Assembly (NCBI RefSeq): GCF_014489635.1
Contig: NZ_CP060828.1
Span: 124,001 to 188,000, forward strand
Length of the DNA: 64,000 nt
DNA from: Streptomyces roseirectus
Lineage (GTDB): Bacteria > Actinomycetota > Actinomycetes > Streptomycetales > Streptomycetaceae
Direction: 5' to 3'
Positions 51,218 through 60,301 of the stretch are shown here, in pieces. The translations under genes and the position numbers were made by a program. Under the pieces are notes generated by a model. That model did not search any database. It saw nothing but the letters and a program-made list of their open reading frames with translations, and was not told the DNA's origin. Within the stretch, counting starts at the first letter, position 1. Each line of letters opens with the position of its first letter.

Positions 51218-52473
51218 GCCAGGTCTCCGTACAGGGGGAAGGCGTTCGCCAACTTCGTGACGCGGTCGCGCAGTTCACCCTCGGGGGTGTCGCCCTTGAG
51301 GGTTTCGGCGACGATGTCGGCGACCTCGCGGAACTCGGGCCGGCCAAATCCCCGGGTGGCGAGGGCGGGGGTGCCGATGCGCAGGCCGGAGGAGACCATC
51401 GGGGGGCGCGGGTCGAAGGGGACGGCGTTGCGGTTGACGGTGATGCCGACGCGGTGCAGGCGGTCCTCGGCCTGCTTGCCGTCGAGGTCGGAGCCGCGCA
51501 GGTCGACGAGGACGAGGTGGACCTCGGTGCCGCCGGTCAGGACGCTGATGCCGGCCTCGGCGACGTCGTCGGCGAGCAGGCGTCCGGCGAGGGTGCGGGC
51601 GCCTTCCAGGGTGCGGCGCTGGCGGTCCTTGAAGTCCTCGCTCGCGGCGACCTTGAAGGCGACGGCCTTCGCGGCGATGACGTGCTCCAGCGGGCCGCCC
51701 TGCTGGCCGGGGAAGACCGCCGAGTCGATCTTCTTCGCGAGGCCGCCGCGGCTGAGGATCACCCCGCCGCGCGGACCGCCGAGCGTCTTGTGGGTGGTGG
51801 TCGTGACGACGTCCGCGTACGGCACCGGGCTCGGGTGCAGGCCCGCGGCGACGAGGCCGGCGAAGTGCGCCATGTCGACCATCAGGTAGGCGTCGACGGC
51901 GTCGGCTATGCGGCGGAACTCCGCGAAGTCGAGCTGCCGGGGGTAGGCGGACCAGCCGGCGACGATCAGCTTCGGCCGGTGCGCGAGGGCGAGGCGTTCG
52001 ACCTCGTCCATGTCGACGCGCAGGTCGGACTCGCGCACGTGGTAGGGGACGACGTCGTACAGCTTGCCCGAGTAGTTCAGGCGCATGCCGTGGGTGAGGT
52101 GGCCGCCGTGCGCGAGGTCGAGGCCGAGGATCGTGTCGCCGGGCTTCAGCAGGGCGAACATCGCCGCCGCGTTGGCCTGGGCGCCCGAGTGGGGCTGCAC
52201 GTTGGCGTGTTCGGCGCCGAACAGGTCCTTGACCCGCTCGATCGCCAACCGCTCGACGACGTCGACGTGTTCGCAGCCGCCGTAGTAGCGCCGGCCGGGG
52301 TAGCCCTCCGCGTACTTGTTGGTCAGCACCGAGCCCTGGGCCTCGAGGACGGCGGCCGGGGCGAAGTTCTCGGAGGCGATCATCTCCAGCGTCGACTGCT
52401 GGCGGTGGAGTTCGGTGGCCACCGCGGCGGCCACGGCGGGGTCGAGTTCGGCGAGCGGGAGTGACAAGTTCAC
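51214..52473 (-). CDS. glyA: Serine hydroxymethyltransferase
   Basis: The 419-aa product has the SHMT signature: [20 protein letters not shown] near the N-terminus, PLP-Lys segment [17 protein letters not shown] and [15 protein letters not shown]. It interconverts serine and glycine with 5,10-methylene-tetrahydrofolate. It heads the sarcosine oxidase operon, and links the glycine and one-carbon units made from sarcosine to serine. It starts at GTG 52473. It is probably a pathway-specific copy beyond the housekeeping glyA. Confidence 0.93.
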   Translation of the reverse strand: MNLSLPLAELDPAVAAAVATELHRQQSTLEMIASENFAPAAVLEAQGSVLTNKYAEGYPGRRYYGGCEHVDVVERLAIERVKDLFGAEHANVQPHSGAQANAAAMFALLKPGDTILGLDLAHGGHLTHGMRLNYSGKLYDVVPYHVRESDLRVDMDEVERLALAHRPKLIVAGWSAYPRQLDFAEFRRIADAVDAYLMVDMAHFAGLVAAGLHPSPVPYADVVTTTTHKTLGGPRGGVILSRGGLAKKIDSAVFPGQQGGPLEHVIAAKAVAFKVAASEDFKDRQRRTLEGARTLAGRLLADDVAEAGISVLTGGTEVHLVLVDLRGSDLDGKQAEDRLHRVGITVNRNAVPFDPRPPMVSSGLRIGTPALATRGFGRPEFREVADIVAETLKGDTPEGELRDRVTKLANAFPLYGDLA

Positions 52474-52508
52474 CTGTGCACCATCCTGGGAACCGACTGG
52501 TACGCGAC

Positions 52509-52518
52509 TGATATATCA
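52509..52518. promoter_or_regulatory. TGATATATCA palindrome, probable GntR operator
   Basis: A perfect 10-bp palindrome lies in the 95-bp gap between divergent glyA and the GntR gene and is AT-rich in an otherwise GC-rich genome. It is the most likely operator of the FCD-type regulator for both transcripts. Confidence 0.65.
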
Positions 52519-52568
52519 AGCTGTGCGGTAAGGTATGGGAGCTCGCCGGAGAGGTCAAGGGGGCATCC

Positions 52569-53222
52569 ATGCAGCAGACGGCGGCCGAGGAGCTGTCCCT
52601 CGCCGAACAGGCGTACCGCGCGGTCCGGGACCAGCTCGTCCTCCTGGAGATCCGGCCCGGCGCGCCCATCAACGAGGAGCAGCTGGCCCAGTCCCTCGGG
52701 GTGGGGCGCACCCCGCTGCGCGAGGCGCTGAAGCGGCTCCAGTACGAGCGGCTGATCACCACCTATCCGCGGCGCGGGACCTTCGCCACCGACGTCAACA
52801 TCACCGATCTCGCCCATGTCTCCGAGGTCCGCCTCGAACTGGAGCCGCTGGCCGCCGCGCAGGCCGCCCGGCGGGCCACCGCCGCCGACCGCGCCGCCCT
52901 CACGGACCTGCGCGGCGAACTGGCCGGCGTCGACGTGCGGCGACAGGGCGCGACCGAACTGCTGCACCTCGACCTCCAGGTCCACCGCGCCGTGTACGCC
53001 GCCACGCACAACCCCTACCTCGACGACACCCTCGTCCAGTACGACAACCTCGCTACCCGCATCTGGTGCCTGTTCATCGACCGCCTCCCGGACATGGCGG
53101 GGCATGTCGGCGAGCACGGTCCGCTGATCGAGGCGATCGTCGCGGGCGAGGCGGAGCACGCGGCGGAGCTGGCGCGCCGGCATGTGGAGGGGTTCGAGAA
53201 GGCGGTACGGGCGGTCATCTGA
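52569..53222 (+). CDS. GntR family (FCD) regulator of sarcosine catabolism
   Basis: The 217-aa product has an N-terminal winged helix (NEEQLAQSLGVGRTPLREAL, then RRGTFATDVNI). The C-terminal FCD domain has metal-binding His/Asp in HLDLQVHRAVYAATHNPYL and PLIEAIVAGEAEHA. It is divergent from glyA-soxBDAG and is its probable repressor, induced by sarcosine or a precursor. The inducer is inferred. Confidence 0.88.
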   Translation: MQQTAAEELSLAEQAYRAVRDQLVLLEIRPGAPINEEQLAQSLGVGRTPLREALKRLQYERLITTYPRRGTFATDVNITDLAHVSEVRLELEPLAAAQAARRATAADRAALTDLRGELAGVDVRRQGATELLHLDLQVHRAVYAATHNPYLDDTLVQYDNLATRIWCLFIDRLPDMAGHVGEHGPLIEAIVAGEAEHAAELARRHVEGFEKAVRAVI

Positions 53223-53480
53223 GGGGCGGGGGTTGCGATGAGGGGCGGAGGTTCCAAGTCCCGCCTCCGCGCCGGGAACCATCGCGCCGCGCGGCCCGTT
53301 CGGGCTGTTGGCGGCGGGCCTATGTGTTCACGTTCGGGTGGGCGAACTGGGTGTGAGGGGCGCGGCCGGTGCCGTCCCCGTCCGGTGTCCGTCGCTCTCG
53401 CCCGCGCCGGGCACCTTCCGGGGTGCCCTCGTCGCCGTTCGCCCGGCCTGCCCTCCGGGCGAACGTGTCGGTGGCGGGCC

Positions 53481-54713
53481 TCAGTTCGCCGGGCGGCGGC
53501 TCGCCGGGGGCTTCGTGATCGCCGTCAGGGTCACCGAGGCGAGGGTGAGGGCGCCGACCGTGAGGAAGGCCGTCGTGTAGCCGCTCGCCGCGAGGTGGGC
53601 GGTGGTCAGGGGGCCGACGACGCCCGCGAGGCTCCAGGAGACGAGCATCGGGCCGTAGACGGCGCCGATGTGGGTGACGCCGAAGAAATCGCCGGCGGTC
53701 GCGGGCATGGTGCCGAAGCCGCCACCGTTGGCGAGGCTGACGGCGCAGACGAGGACGGCGAACAGAGCGGGGTCGTGGGCCCAGGGCAGGGCGAGCAGGG
53801 CGAGGCCCTGGACAAGGAGGAGGACCGCGAACGTCCGCATGCGGCCCGCCCGTTCGGAGACCGCGCCGGCGAGCGGGCGGCCGACCCCGTTGAAAACCCC
53901 GGCGGCCGCGGTGAGCGCGGCGGCGGAGCGGGCGTCGTACCCGGCGATGGCGTGCGCGGCGGGCGCGAGGACGCTGACGAGGCTGATCCCGGCGAGCGCG
54001 CTGGCGAACAGGATCGTCGCGAGGAGGTACCACTCACGGCTGCGCAGCGCCTCACGCCCGGTGAGGGCGTGCCCGTCCAAGCGTCCGGCGGCGGACGCCG
54101 GCGTCGGCGGGTCCACGAACAGCCACGCGGCCGGCAGGGTCATCGCCGCGCAGAGCAGCCCCATCGGCAAAAACGCCTGCGTGGGCACGGTCTCGTACCG
54201 GTCCACGAGCGCCGCCAGCACCGGCGCGCTCAGCACCGGCCCGAGCCCGAACCCGCCGACGCTGATCCCCGTGATCAGCCCCCGCTTGTCGGGGAACCAC
54301 CGCTGGAGCAGGGCCGTCGGCACGATGTACCCGATGCCGAGCCCGAACCCCGAGACGACCCCGTAGCAGACGACCAGGATCCACAGGTCCCCCGCGTCCG
54401 TCGCGGCGCAGCACCCCACGATCCCGGCGCAGTACAGCCCCGCCCCGATCATCGCCGTGGCCCGTGGCCCGTACCGCCCCTGGAGCCTTCCCCCGCACCA
54501 CGTCCCGACGAACACCATCCCGACGGCGACGCTGAAGGGCACCGTCGCCCGTGTCGCGTCGAACGCGAACGCCGAGCCCGGCTCCCGCAGCGCCCGCGCG
54601 AACACGCTCCACGCGTACACGGATCCCAGCGCCAGTTGGAACACGACCGCCGCGACGGCGATCCACATCCGGCGCCGCAGTCCCGCGCGCCGGTGCGTCA
54701 TCAGCACCGGCAT
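53481..54713 (-). CDS. OFA-type MFS transporter (oxalate/formate antiporter family)
   Basis: The 410-aa product has 12 TM helices. It contains the OFA signature GFGLGIGYIVPTALLQRWFP, and PDKRGLITGISVGGFGLG in the central loop. It begins with RRRMWIAVAAVVFQLALGSVYAWSVFAR. OFA members exchange oxalate, formate or small organic acids. The start is uncertain: the frame runs up to 54812, but ATG 54713 begins close to TM1. It converges on the GntR gene and may export formate or other one-carbon acids from sarcosine breakdown; this link is inference. Confidence 0.8.
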   Translation of the reverse strand: MPVLMTHRRAGLRRRMWIAVAAVVFQLALGSVYAWSVFARALREPGSAFAFDATRATVPFSVAVGMVFVGTWCGGRLQGRYGPRATAMIGAGLYCAGIVGCCAATDAGDLWILVVCYGVVSGFGLGIGYIVPTALLQRWFPDKRGLITGISVGGFGLGPVLSAPVLAALVDRYETVPTQAFLPMGLLCAAMTLPAAWLFVDPPTPASAAGRLDGHALTGREALRSREWYLLATILFASALAGISLVSVLAPAAHAIAGYDARSAAALTAAAGVFNGVGRPLAGAVSERAGRMRTFAVLLLVQGLALLALPWAHDPALFAVLVCAVSLANGGGFGTMPATAGDFFGVTHIGAVYGPMLVSWSLAGVVGPLTTAHLAASGYTTAFLTVGALTLASVTLTAITKPPASRRPAN

Positions 54714-55127
54714 CGACACGGAGACCACTACACGGCGGGCGGCGTCCGGCCGCACGTACGTATCCGGCGCATGACTCTCCCTGCGCTTGTCGACGACAGT
54801 TTCCACAACCAACCACCCAGATTCCGGGCCGCCCCACGGCCAAGCCCCACAGGACCTGAACCGGCGGACGAACGTTTCGGCTCAGTTCTCGGGCGGCAGT
54901 CGATCACCACGGACACGCCGACTACACGCGGTACACGCCGCGTTCACCCGTGGGGGTAGCCATGGCGACGCCATCCGGCAGGCGCCCATGCGGGGCGGGC
55001 AGATAAACGGCAGCCAACCGCAGGAAGCCCTCGACGCGGGAGCCCCGTCGGGGCAGGGTGACCACAGGGGTCCCCTGCCCCGACGGGGCTCGGTCGGTGC
55101 TGTGTGCTGTGTGCTGTGCTGTGCGGC
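54714..55127. other. Intergenic region between MFS start and LPMO stop
   Basis: Apart from a possible N-terminal extension of the MFS gene (to 54812), no convincing gene is present. The right part holds the strong hairpin at 55040-55091. The left part (54820-55000) shows no repeat or frame with the genomic bias. Confidence 0.5.
55040..55091 (-). terminator. Long hairpin terminator of LPMO gene
   Basis: A 19-bp perfect stem (55040-55058 with 55073-55091) and a 14-nt loop lie 36 bp beyond the LPMO stop on its own strand. Strong terminator. Confidence 0.8.
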
Positions 55128-55802
55128 TCAGCCGAAGTTCACGTCACTGCACCACATGTACGCCTGGTCGAGGTGGGATGCCTGCCAGATCACGAACACG
55201 ATGTGGTGTCCGGTGTAGCCGGAGGTCTGGACGGGGAACGTGATGTTCTGCGCCGGGGCGAAGCGGCCGGTCTGCGTGATGAAGTCGAGGTTGCCCCAGC
55301 CCAGGGTCTGGGTCTTGGGGTTGAAGCCCTGCTTGCTCACGTAGACCTTGAAGTAGTCGGCGCCGTGGGACGCCTGGTCGTACAGCTGGACCGAGAAGTT
55401 GTTGCCGATGGTGGTGGTCTTCCACGCCCCGGGCTTGTCCAGGCTGGCGTTCCTGGAGAGGTTGTTGCTGCAGAGCGTCCCGTCGGGGGTCCGCGCCTGG
55501 AACTGGCCTCCGAGGCCGTCGCGCAGCGCGCTCATCCAGTTCCACATGGTGTCGGCGTTGGCCTGGAACGCCTGCCAGCACATGGGGTCCTGGGTCTGCA
55601 TCGCCGGGTTCGTGTGGCTGCTGCCCCACGTCTTCCAACACTGGTAGGCGCGGGTGGCGGGACTGACGATGGTGCCGTGGGCCTGGGCGGGGGTCGACCA
55701 GGCCAGGGCGCCGACGACCACGGCGAACAGCATGACGAGCGCCTGGAGAGGCCGGCGGAGAGACGCCTGCGAACGCCCGCTCAACGGACTCTTTGTACGC
55801 AT
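55128..55802 (-). CDS. AA10 lytic polysaccharide monooxygenase
   Basis: The 224-aa product has a signal peptide cleaved after AQA, so the mature protein starts with H42 (HGTIVSPATRAYQCW). That His and H146 (DQASHGADYFKVYVSK) form the copper histidine brace; F223 (CSDVNF) is at the axial position. It is a single-domain enzyme with no carbohydrate-binding module. It cleaves cellulose or chitin oxidatively. A perfect CebR box 34-47 bp upstream of the start points to cellulose. The start ATG 55802 has GGAGT upstream. Confidence 0.93.
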   Translation of the reverse strand: MRTKSPLSGRSQASLRRPLQALVMLFAVVVGALAWSTPAQAHGTIVSPATRAYQCWKTWGSSHTNPAMQTQDPMCWQAFQANADTMWNWMSALRDGLGGQFQARTPDGTLCSNNLSRNASLDKPGAWKTTTIGNNFSVQLYDQASHGADYFKVYVSKQGFNPKTQTLGWGNLDFITQTGRFAPAQNITFPVQTSGYTGHHIVFVIWQASHLDQAYMWCSDVNFG

Positions 55803-55835
55803 GTGGGGGGACTCCTTCCAGTTGCGGGACTGTTG

Positions 55836-55849
55836 TGGGAGCGCTCCCA
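55836..55849 (-). promoter_or_regulatory. CebR operator
   Basis: TGGGAGCGCTCCCA is a perfect 14-bp palindrome identical to the consensus CebR site of streptomycetes. It lies 34-47 bp upstream of the LPMO start. CebR is the cellobiose-responsive LacI-type repressor of cellulose genes; it is not in the window. Confidence 0.9.
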
Positions 55850-55906
55850 AAGGTAGGACTCCTGAGAGAGATGTCAATGAAGCGGACGGAGTTGGTTACA
55901 GAGGTC

Positions 55907-57028
55907 TCAGGCCGGGACCGGGCCGAGGGCGCGGTGGATCGGCCCGGTGCCCTCGGACAGGGGCCGGCCGGTGGCGCGGTGGGCGTGGGCGATGATCTCG
56001 GCGGCGATCGACACGGCCGTCTCCTCGGGCGTGCGGGCGCCGAGGTCGAGCCCGATCGGTGACCGCAGCCGGGCCAACCGCCCCTCGGTGACGCCGGCTT
56101 CACGCAACCGCTCCAGCCGTTCGCCGTGCGTGCGCCGGGAGCCCATCGCGCCGACGTACCCGACGGGCATCTCCAGCGCGAGGCGCAGCAGCGGGACGTC
56201 GAACTTGGCGTCGTGGGTGAGGACGCAGACGGCCGTCCGGGAGTCGACGTCCGTCCGGGCCAGGTAGCGGTGCGGCCAGTCGGTGATCACCTCGTCCGCC
56301 TCGGGAAAGCGGGCGCGGGTGGCGAAGACGGGGCGGGCGTCGCACACGGTGACCCGGTAGCCGAGGAAGTGCCCGGCGCGGCTGAGAGCGGCGGCGAAGT
56401 CGACGGCGCCGAAGATCAGCATGCGGGGCCGGGCGGCGGCCACGTGGACGAGGACGGAGAGCCGTTCGGGACAGGTGTCCGCGTCCCCGCCGACCTCGAT
56501 CCGCGCGGTGCGCCCGACACGCAGTTGCCCGGCCGCCTTGTCGGCGACCGCCCGGCCGGCCGGTCCGTCGTCGAGCGCGCGGTCGGCGAAGGCGGTGTCG
56601 CCGTACACGCCGAGGAGGGCGCCGGCGATCGAGCCGTCCACGACCTGGGCGACGGCGGCGGGCCGACCCTCGGCCGCCTCGGTGAGCACCGCGCCGAGGT
56701 GCGGCCGCGTCGCGGGGTCGACGCGCTGGACGAGGACGTCGAGTTCGCCGCCGCAGGTCAGGCCGACGGCGAAGGCGTCGTCGTCGGAGTACCCGAACCA
56801 GGCGCGCCGCGGCCCGCCGCCGTCCTCCAGGACCTCCCGGCACAGCTCGTACACCGCGCCCTCGACGCAGCCGCCGGAGATGCTGCCGGCCGCGTTGCCG
56901 TCGAGGTCCACCGCGACGGACGTACCGGCCGGCAGGGGCGCGCTGCCGCGCACGTCGACGACGGTGGCCAGCGCGAAGGGACGCCCCTCGCGGCACCAGA
57001 GGCGCAGTGTGTCCGCGATGTTCAGCAT
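55907..57028 (-). CDS. XdhC/PaoD-like molybdenum cofactor chaperone
   Basis: The 373-aa product has the XdhC N-terminal domain (FALATVVDVRGSAPLPAGTS, GSISGGCVEGAV with a conserved Cys) and a C-terminal Rossmann domain (PRMLIFGAVDFAAAL, GYVGAMGSRRTHGERLERL). XdhC proteins bind and deliver matured, often sulfurated, molybdenum cofactor to one target enzyme. It lies 100 nt downstream of the molybdenum subunit on the same strand and serves that enzyme, equivalent to PaoD of E. coli. Confidence 0.88.
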   Translation of the reverse strand: MLNIADTLRLWCREGRPFALATVVDVRGSAPLPAGTSVAVDLDGNAAGSISGGCVEGAVYELCREVLEDGGGPRRAWFGYSDDDAFAVGLTCGGELDVLVQRVDPATRPHLGAVLTEAAEGRPAAVAQVVDGSIAGALLGVYGDTAFADRALDDGPAGRAVADKAAGQLRVGRTARIEVGGDADTCPERLSVLVHVAAARPRMLIFGAVDFAAALSRAGHFLGYRVTVCDARPVFATRARFPEADEVITDWPHRYLARTDVDSRTAVCVLTHDAKFDVPLLRLALEMPVGYVGAMGSRRTHGERLERLREAGVTEGRLARLRSPIGLDLGARTPEETAVSIAAEIIAHAHRATGRPLSEGTGPIHRALGPVPA

Positions 57029-57128
57029 GGGTGTGTTCTCCGTGGGGGTGCGAAAGGGGAGGGCCAGCGGCCGGGCGGGGAGACCGGCGGCGGGCGGGCC
57101 CGGGTTCGGGCTTTTCGGGGCGCCTGGT

Positions 57129-59324
57129 TCAGAGCAACGCCTCGGCGGTGAGCGGGAGTTCGCGGATGCGCCGGCCGGTGGCGTGGTGGACGGCGTTGGC
57201 GATCGCGGGGGCGACGCCGACCTGGACGATCTCGCCGATGCCCTTGACGCCGAGCGGGTCGGCGTCGGGGTCCTCGCCCTCCAGGTAGATCGCCCTGAGG
57301 TCCGGGATGTCCGCGTTCACCGGGACGAGGTAGTCGGCGAGGCTCGCATTGACGATCCGGCCGTCGCGGTGGTCGGTGACGGTGTGTTCGAGCAGGGCCT
57401 GCCCGATGCCGCCGACCATGCCGCCCAGCGCCTGGCTGTCGGCCAGCTTGGGGCTGATGACGCGGCCGACGTCGTACACGCCGAGCATCCGCCGCACCCG
57501 GACCAGACCGAGCCGTGCGTCCACCCCGACCTCCGTGAAGACCGCGCCGTACGAGAAGTACGAGTGCCGCGCGGGCTGCGGCGCCCCGGCGTAGGCGCCG
57601 TCGGCCGCGAGGTGGGTGAGCTTGTTGCGGGCCAGCAGCCGCTGGTAGCTCTCGCCGCGCGCCGGGTTCCCCCGCGGGTGCAGGCGTCCGTTGCGGACGA
57701 TCACCTCGGCGGCCGGCACGCCGTACAGGGGCGACTCCTCGTCCTCGACCGCCAGCTTGACCGCCTGTTCGCGCACCTTGTCGCAGGCGTCCAGGACGGC
57801 GGAGCCGACGACGGTCATGGTCATCGAGGCGCCGTGCGGCGGGGTCGGCGGGTAGCGGGAGTCGCCGAGGCGGAAGGTGACGTTGCGCATGCTCAGGCCG
57901 AGGGCGTCGGCGGCGACCTGGGTCTGGGAGGTGTAGGTGCCGGGGCCCATGTCGCTGGTGGCGGCCTCGGCGACCGCCGTGCCGTCCGCGTCGAGGCGGA
58001 CCCGGGCCTGCGCGGGGAAGCGCCCCGGGTCGTAGACGCCGGCGGCCATGCCGATGCCGATCAGCCAGTCGCCGTCCCGGGTCGAGCGGGGCCGGGGGTC
58101 GCGGCGGTCCCAGCCGAACTCGCGGGCGCCGACGGTGTAGCACTCGCGCAGGCGGCGGGTGGACCAGGGCAGCCCGTTCGACTCGTCCTCGGGGGGCTCG
58201 TTGCGCAGGCGCAGCTCGATGGGGTCCACACCGAGTTCGACGGCGAGTTCGTCCATCGCGGACTCGATGGCGAAGGACGCGTTGGTGAAGCCAGGACCGC
58301 GCATCCAGAGCGGGGTGTTCACGTCGAGCGGCACCTTGTGGTACGCCTGGCTGACGTTCGGGGTGCTGTAGAACATCTGCCCGGCGCCCATGATCGACTC
58401 GTCGAACTTCTCGTACGACGACGTCTCCGCGCTCATCTCGTGGACGGCGGCCCGCAGCCGCCCTCGCCGGTCGCTGCCGAGCCGCAGCCGGTACTCGTAG
58501 GCGGGCCGGAACCCGGTGCCGAAGTACAACTGCCTGCGGGTCATGACGAGTTTGACGGGGCGTTTCAGTTCGCGTGCGGCCAGCGCGGCGACGCTCGTGT
58601 GCGGCCAGCAGCGCAGCCCGCTGCCGAAGCCGCCGCCGACGAACGGGGAGATGACGCGCACCGACTCCAGCGGCAGGCCGAAGACCGCCGCCAGCTCGGT
58701 CTGGGTGCCCACGACCCACTGGGTCTTGTCCCACACGGTCAGCTTCCCGCCGTCCCAGCGGGCGATGGTGGCGTGCGGTTCCATCGGGTTGTGGTGGTTG
58801 CGGACCATGCGGTAGGTCAGGTCGAGGCGTACGGGCGCCTCGCGCAGCCCCGCCTCCGCGTCGCCGCGCGCGTACCTCGTCGGCTCGTCCCGCTCGGCGT
58901 CGGCCAGGTCGGTCGAGGGCGTCGAGGCGGCGTAGCGGACCTTCACCAGGCTCGCGCCGTGCTGGGCCGCTTCCAAGGAGGTGGCGACGACCACGGCGAC
59001 GGGCTGGCCGTGGAAGAGGACGCGGTCGTCCTGGAAGACGCGCAGCCGCCGGCCCTCGGGGTTGTTGGAGCCCGCGTTGTCGCGGTAGGGGAGCTTCGGC
59101 GCGTTGCCGTGGTGGATGACCCTCAGCACACCGGCGTGCTGCTCGGCGGCGCGGGTGTCGACGGAGGTGATCCGGCCGCGTCCGACGCTCGCGTCGACGA
59201 TCACGGCGTGCAGGGCGCCCTCGATGTCGTGCTCGGCGGCGTACAGGGCCTTGCCGGTGACCTTGAGGCGGCCGTCCACGCGGGAGAGCGGGGCGCCGAC
59301 GGCTGACTGGGGCTGGGGACTCAC
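57129..59324 (-). CDS. Xanthine dehydrogenase family molybdenum-binding subunit (PaoC-like)
   Basis: The 731-aa product has the family layout: N-terminal substrate-channel domain with SRVDGRLKVTGKALYAAEHD, cofactor segments GGGFGSGLRCW and GPGTYTSQTQVAADALG, C-terminal GVKGIGEIVQVGVAPAIANA with the catalytic Glu position. It oxidises aldehydes or purines. Operon context (Tat-targeted Fe-S, separate FAD subunit) indicates a periplasmic aldehyde oxidoreductase. It starts at GTG 59324, overlapping the FAD gene stop as GTGA. Confidence 0.9.
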   Translation of the reverse strand: MSPQPQSAVGAPLSRVDGRLKVTGKALYAAEHDIEGALHAVIVDASVGRGRITSVDTRAAEQHAGVLRVIHHGNAPKLPYRDNAGSNNPEGRRLRVFQDDRVLFHGQPVAVVVATSLEAAQHGASLVKVRYAASTPSTDLADAERDEPTRYARGDAEAGLREAPVRLDLTYRMVRNHHNPMEPHATIARWDGGKLTVWDKTQWVVGTQTELAAVFGLPLESVRVISPFVGGGFGSGLRCWPHTSVAALAARELKRPVKLVMTRRQLYFGTGFRPAYEYRLRLGSDRRGRLRAAVHEMSAETSSYEKFDESIMGAGQMFYSTPNVSQAYHKVPLDVNTPLWMRGPGFTNASFAIESAMDELAVELGVDPIELRLRNEPPEDESNGLPWSTRRLRECYTVGAREFGWDRRDPRPRSTRDGDWLIGIGMAAGVYDPGRFPAQARVRLDADGTAVAEAATSDMGPGTYTSQTQVAADALGLSMRNVTFRLGDSRYPPTPPHGASMTMTVVGSAVLDACDKVREQAVKLAVEDEESPLYGVPAAEVIVRNGRLHPRGNPARGESYQRLLARNKLTHLAADGAYAGAPQPARHSYFSYGAVFTEVGVDARLGLVRVRRMLGVYDVGRVISPKLADSQALGGMVGGIGQALLEHTVTDHRDGRIVNASLADYLVPVNADIPDLRAIYLEGEDPDADPLGVKGIGEIVQVGVAPAIANAVHHATGRRIRELPLTAEALL

Positions 59325-60301
59325 TGGGTACCTCCCACGACACGGAGCTGGCGCTCGACCGTCCGTGTGAGCAGTTCGGTCTTGAACGCGTTGTGCCGCA
59401 GGGGGCGTGCCCCGTCGGCGGCCTTCGCGGCGGCTTCGGCCCACAGCGCGGCGGAGGGGCGCTGGCCGATCAAGTGGCGTTCCACGGCGGGGAGTTTCCA
59501 GGGGACGGTGCCCACGCCTCCGGCGGCGACCTTCGCCTCGCGGATGACGCCGGCGCGGATGTGCAGGGCGACGGCGGCGGAGGTGAGGGCGAACTCGTAG
59601 GACTGCCGGTCGCGGACTTTCAGGTAGCCGGATTTGAGGGGGCGTGGGAGGGCGGGAATCTCGACGGCGGTGATCAACTCGCCTTTCCTCAGGGCCTGTT
59701 CGCGGTTCGGGGTGGTGCCGGGGCGCAGCAGGAAGTCGGCGAAGCGGAGCGTGCGTGCGCCGTCCGGGCCCAGGAGGTGGACGGTCGCCTCCAGTGCCGC
59801 GAACGCTACGGCGACGTCGGAGGGGTGGGTCGCCACGCAGGCGTCGGAGGTGCCCAGGATCGCGTGAGTGCGGTTGTGGCCCTCCAGGGCGGCACAGCCC
59901 GAGCCGGGGTCGCGTTTGTTGCAGGCGGCCGTCACGTCGCGGAAGTAGGTGCAGCGGGTGCGCTGCATGATGTTGCCGCCGATGGTCGCCATGTTGCGCA
60001 GTTGCGCCGACGCGCTCAGCTCCAGCGCCTCGGAGACGACCGGGTAGAGGGTGCGGACCTTCGGGTGGGCGGCGGCCTCGGACATCCTCACCAGGGCGCC
60101 GATGCGCAGTCCGCCGCGTTCGGTGGCCGTGACCTCGCGCAGAGGGAGGTGGCTGATGTCGACCAGCGCCTCGGGCTGTTCGACGGTCTCGCGCATCAGG
60201 TCGACGAGGGTGGTGCCGCCGGCGATGTAACGGCCGCCGCGCCGGCCGGCGTCCAGGGCTTCCCGCGTGCTGGCGACACGGGTGTAGGTGAACGGGTGCA
60301 T
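59321..60301 (-). CDS. FAD-binding subunit of aldehyde oxidoreductase (PaoB-like)
   Basis: The 326-aa product has the CO dehydrogenase flavoprotein fold: YIAGGTTLVDLM, NMATIGGNIMQRTRCTYFRD and a C-terminal domain. The Cys-rich stretch RTRCTYFRDVTAACNKRDPG continuing to GSGCAALEG could bind an extra 4Fe-4S cluster, as in PaoB. The start (ATG 60301) and the Fe-S gene stop share one base (TGATG), so the genes are coupled. Confidence 0.9.
   Translation of the reverse strand: MHPFTYTRVASTREALDAGRRGGRYIAGGTTLVDLMRETVEQPEALVDISHLPLREVTATERGGLRIGALVRMSEAAAHPKVRTLYPVVSEALELSASAQLRNMATIGGNIMQRTRCTYFRDVTAACNKRDPGSGCAALEGHNRTHAILGTSDACVATHPSDVAVAFAALEATVHLLGPDGARTLRFADFLLRPGTTPNREQALRKGELITAVEIPALPRPLKSGYLKVRDRQSYEFALTSAAVALHIRAGVIREAKVAAGGVGTVPWKLPAVERHLIGQRPSAALWAEAAAKAADGARPLRHNAFKTELLTRTVERQLRVVGGTQ

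Noticed and set aside
56421..59306. A 961-codon frame antisense to the molybdenum subunit and the XdhC gene
   Set aside because: It crosses two well-supported genes and lacks any recognisable domain.
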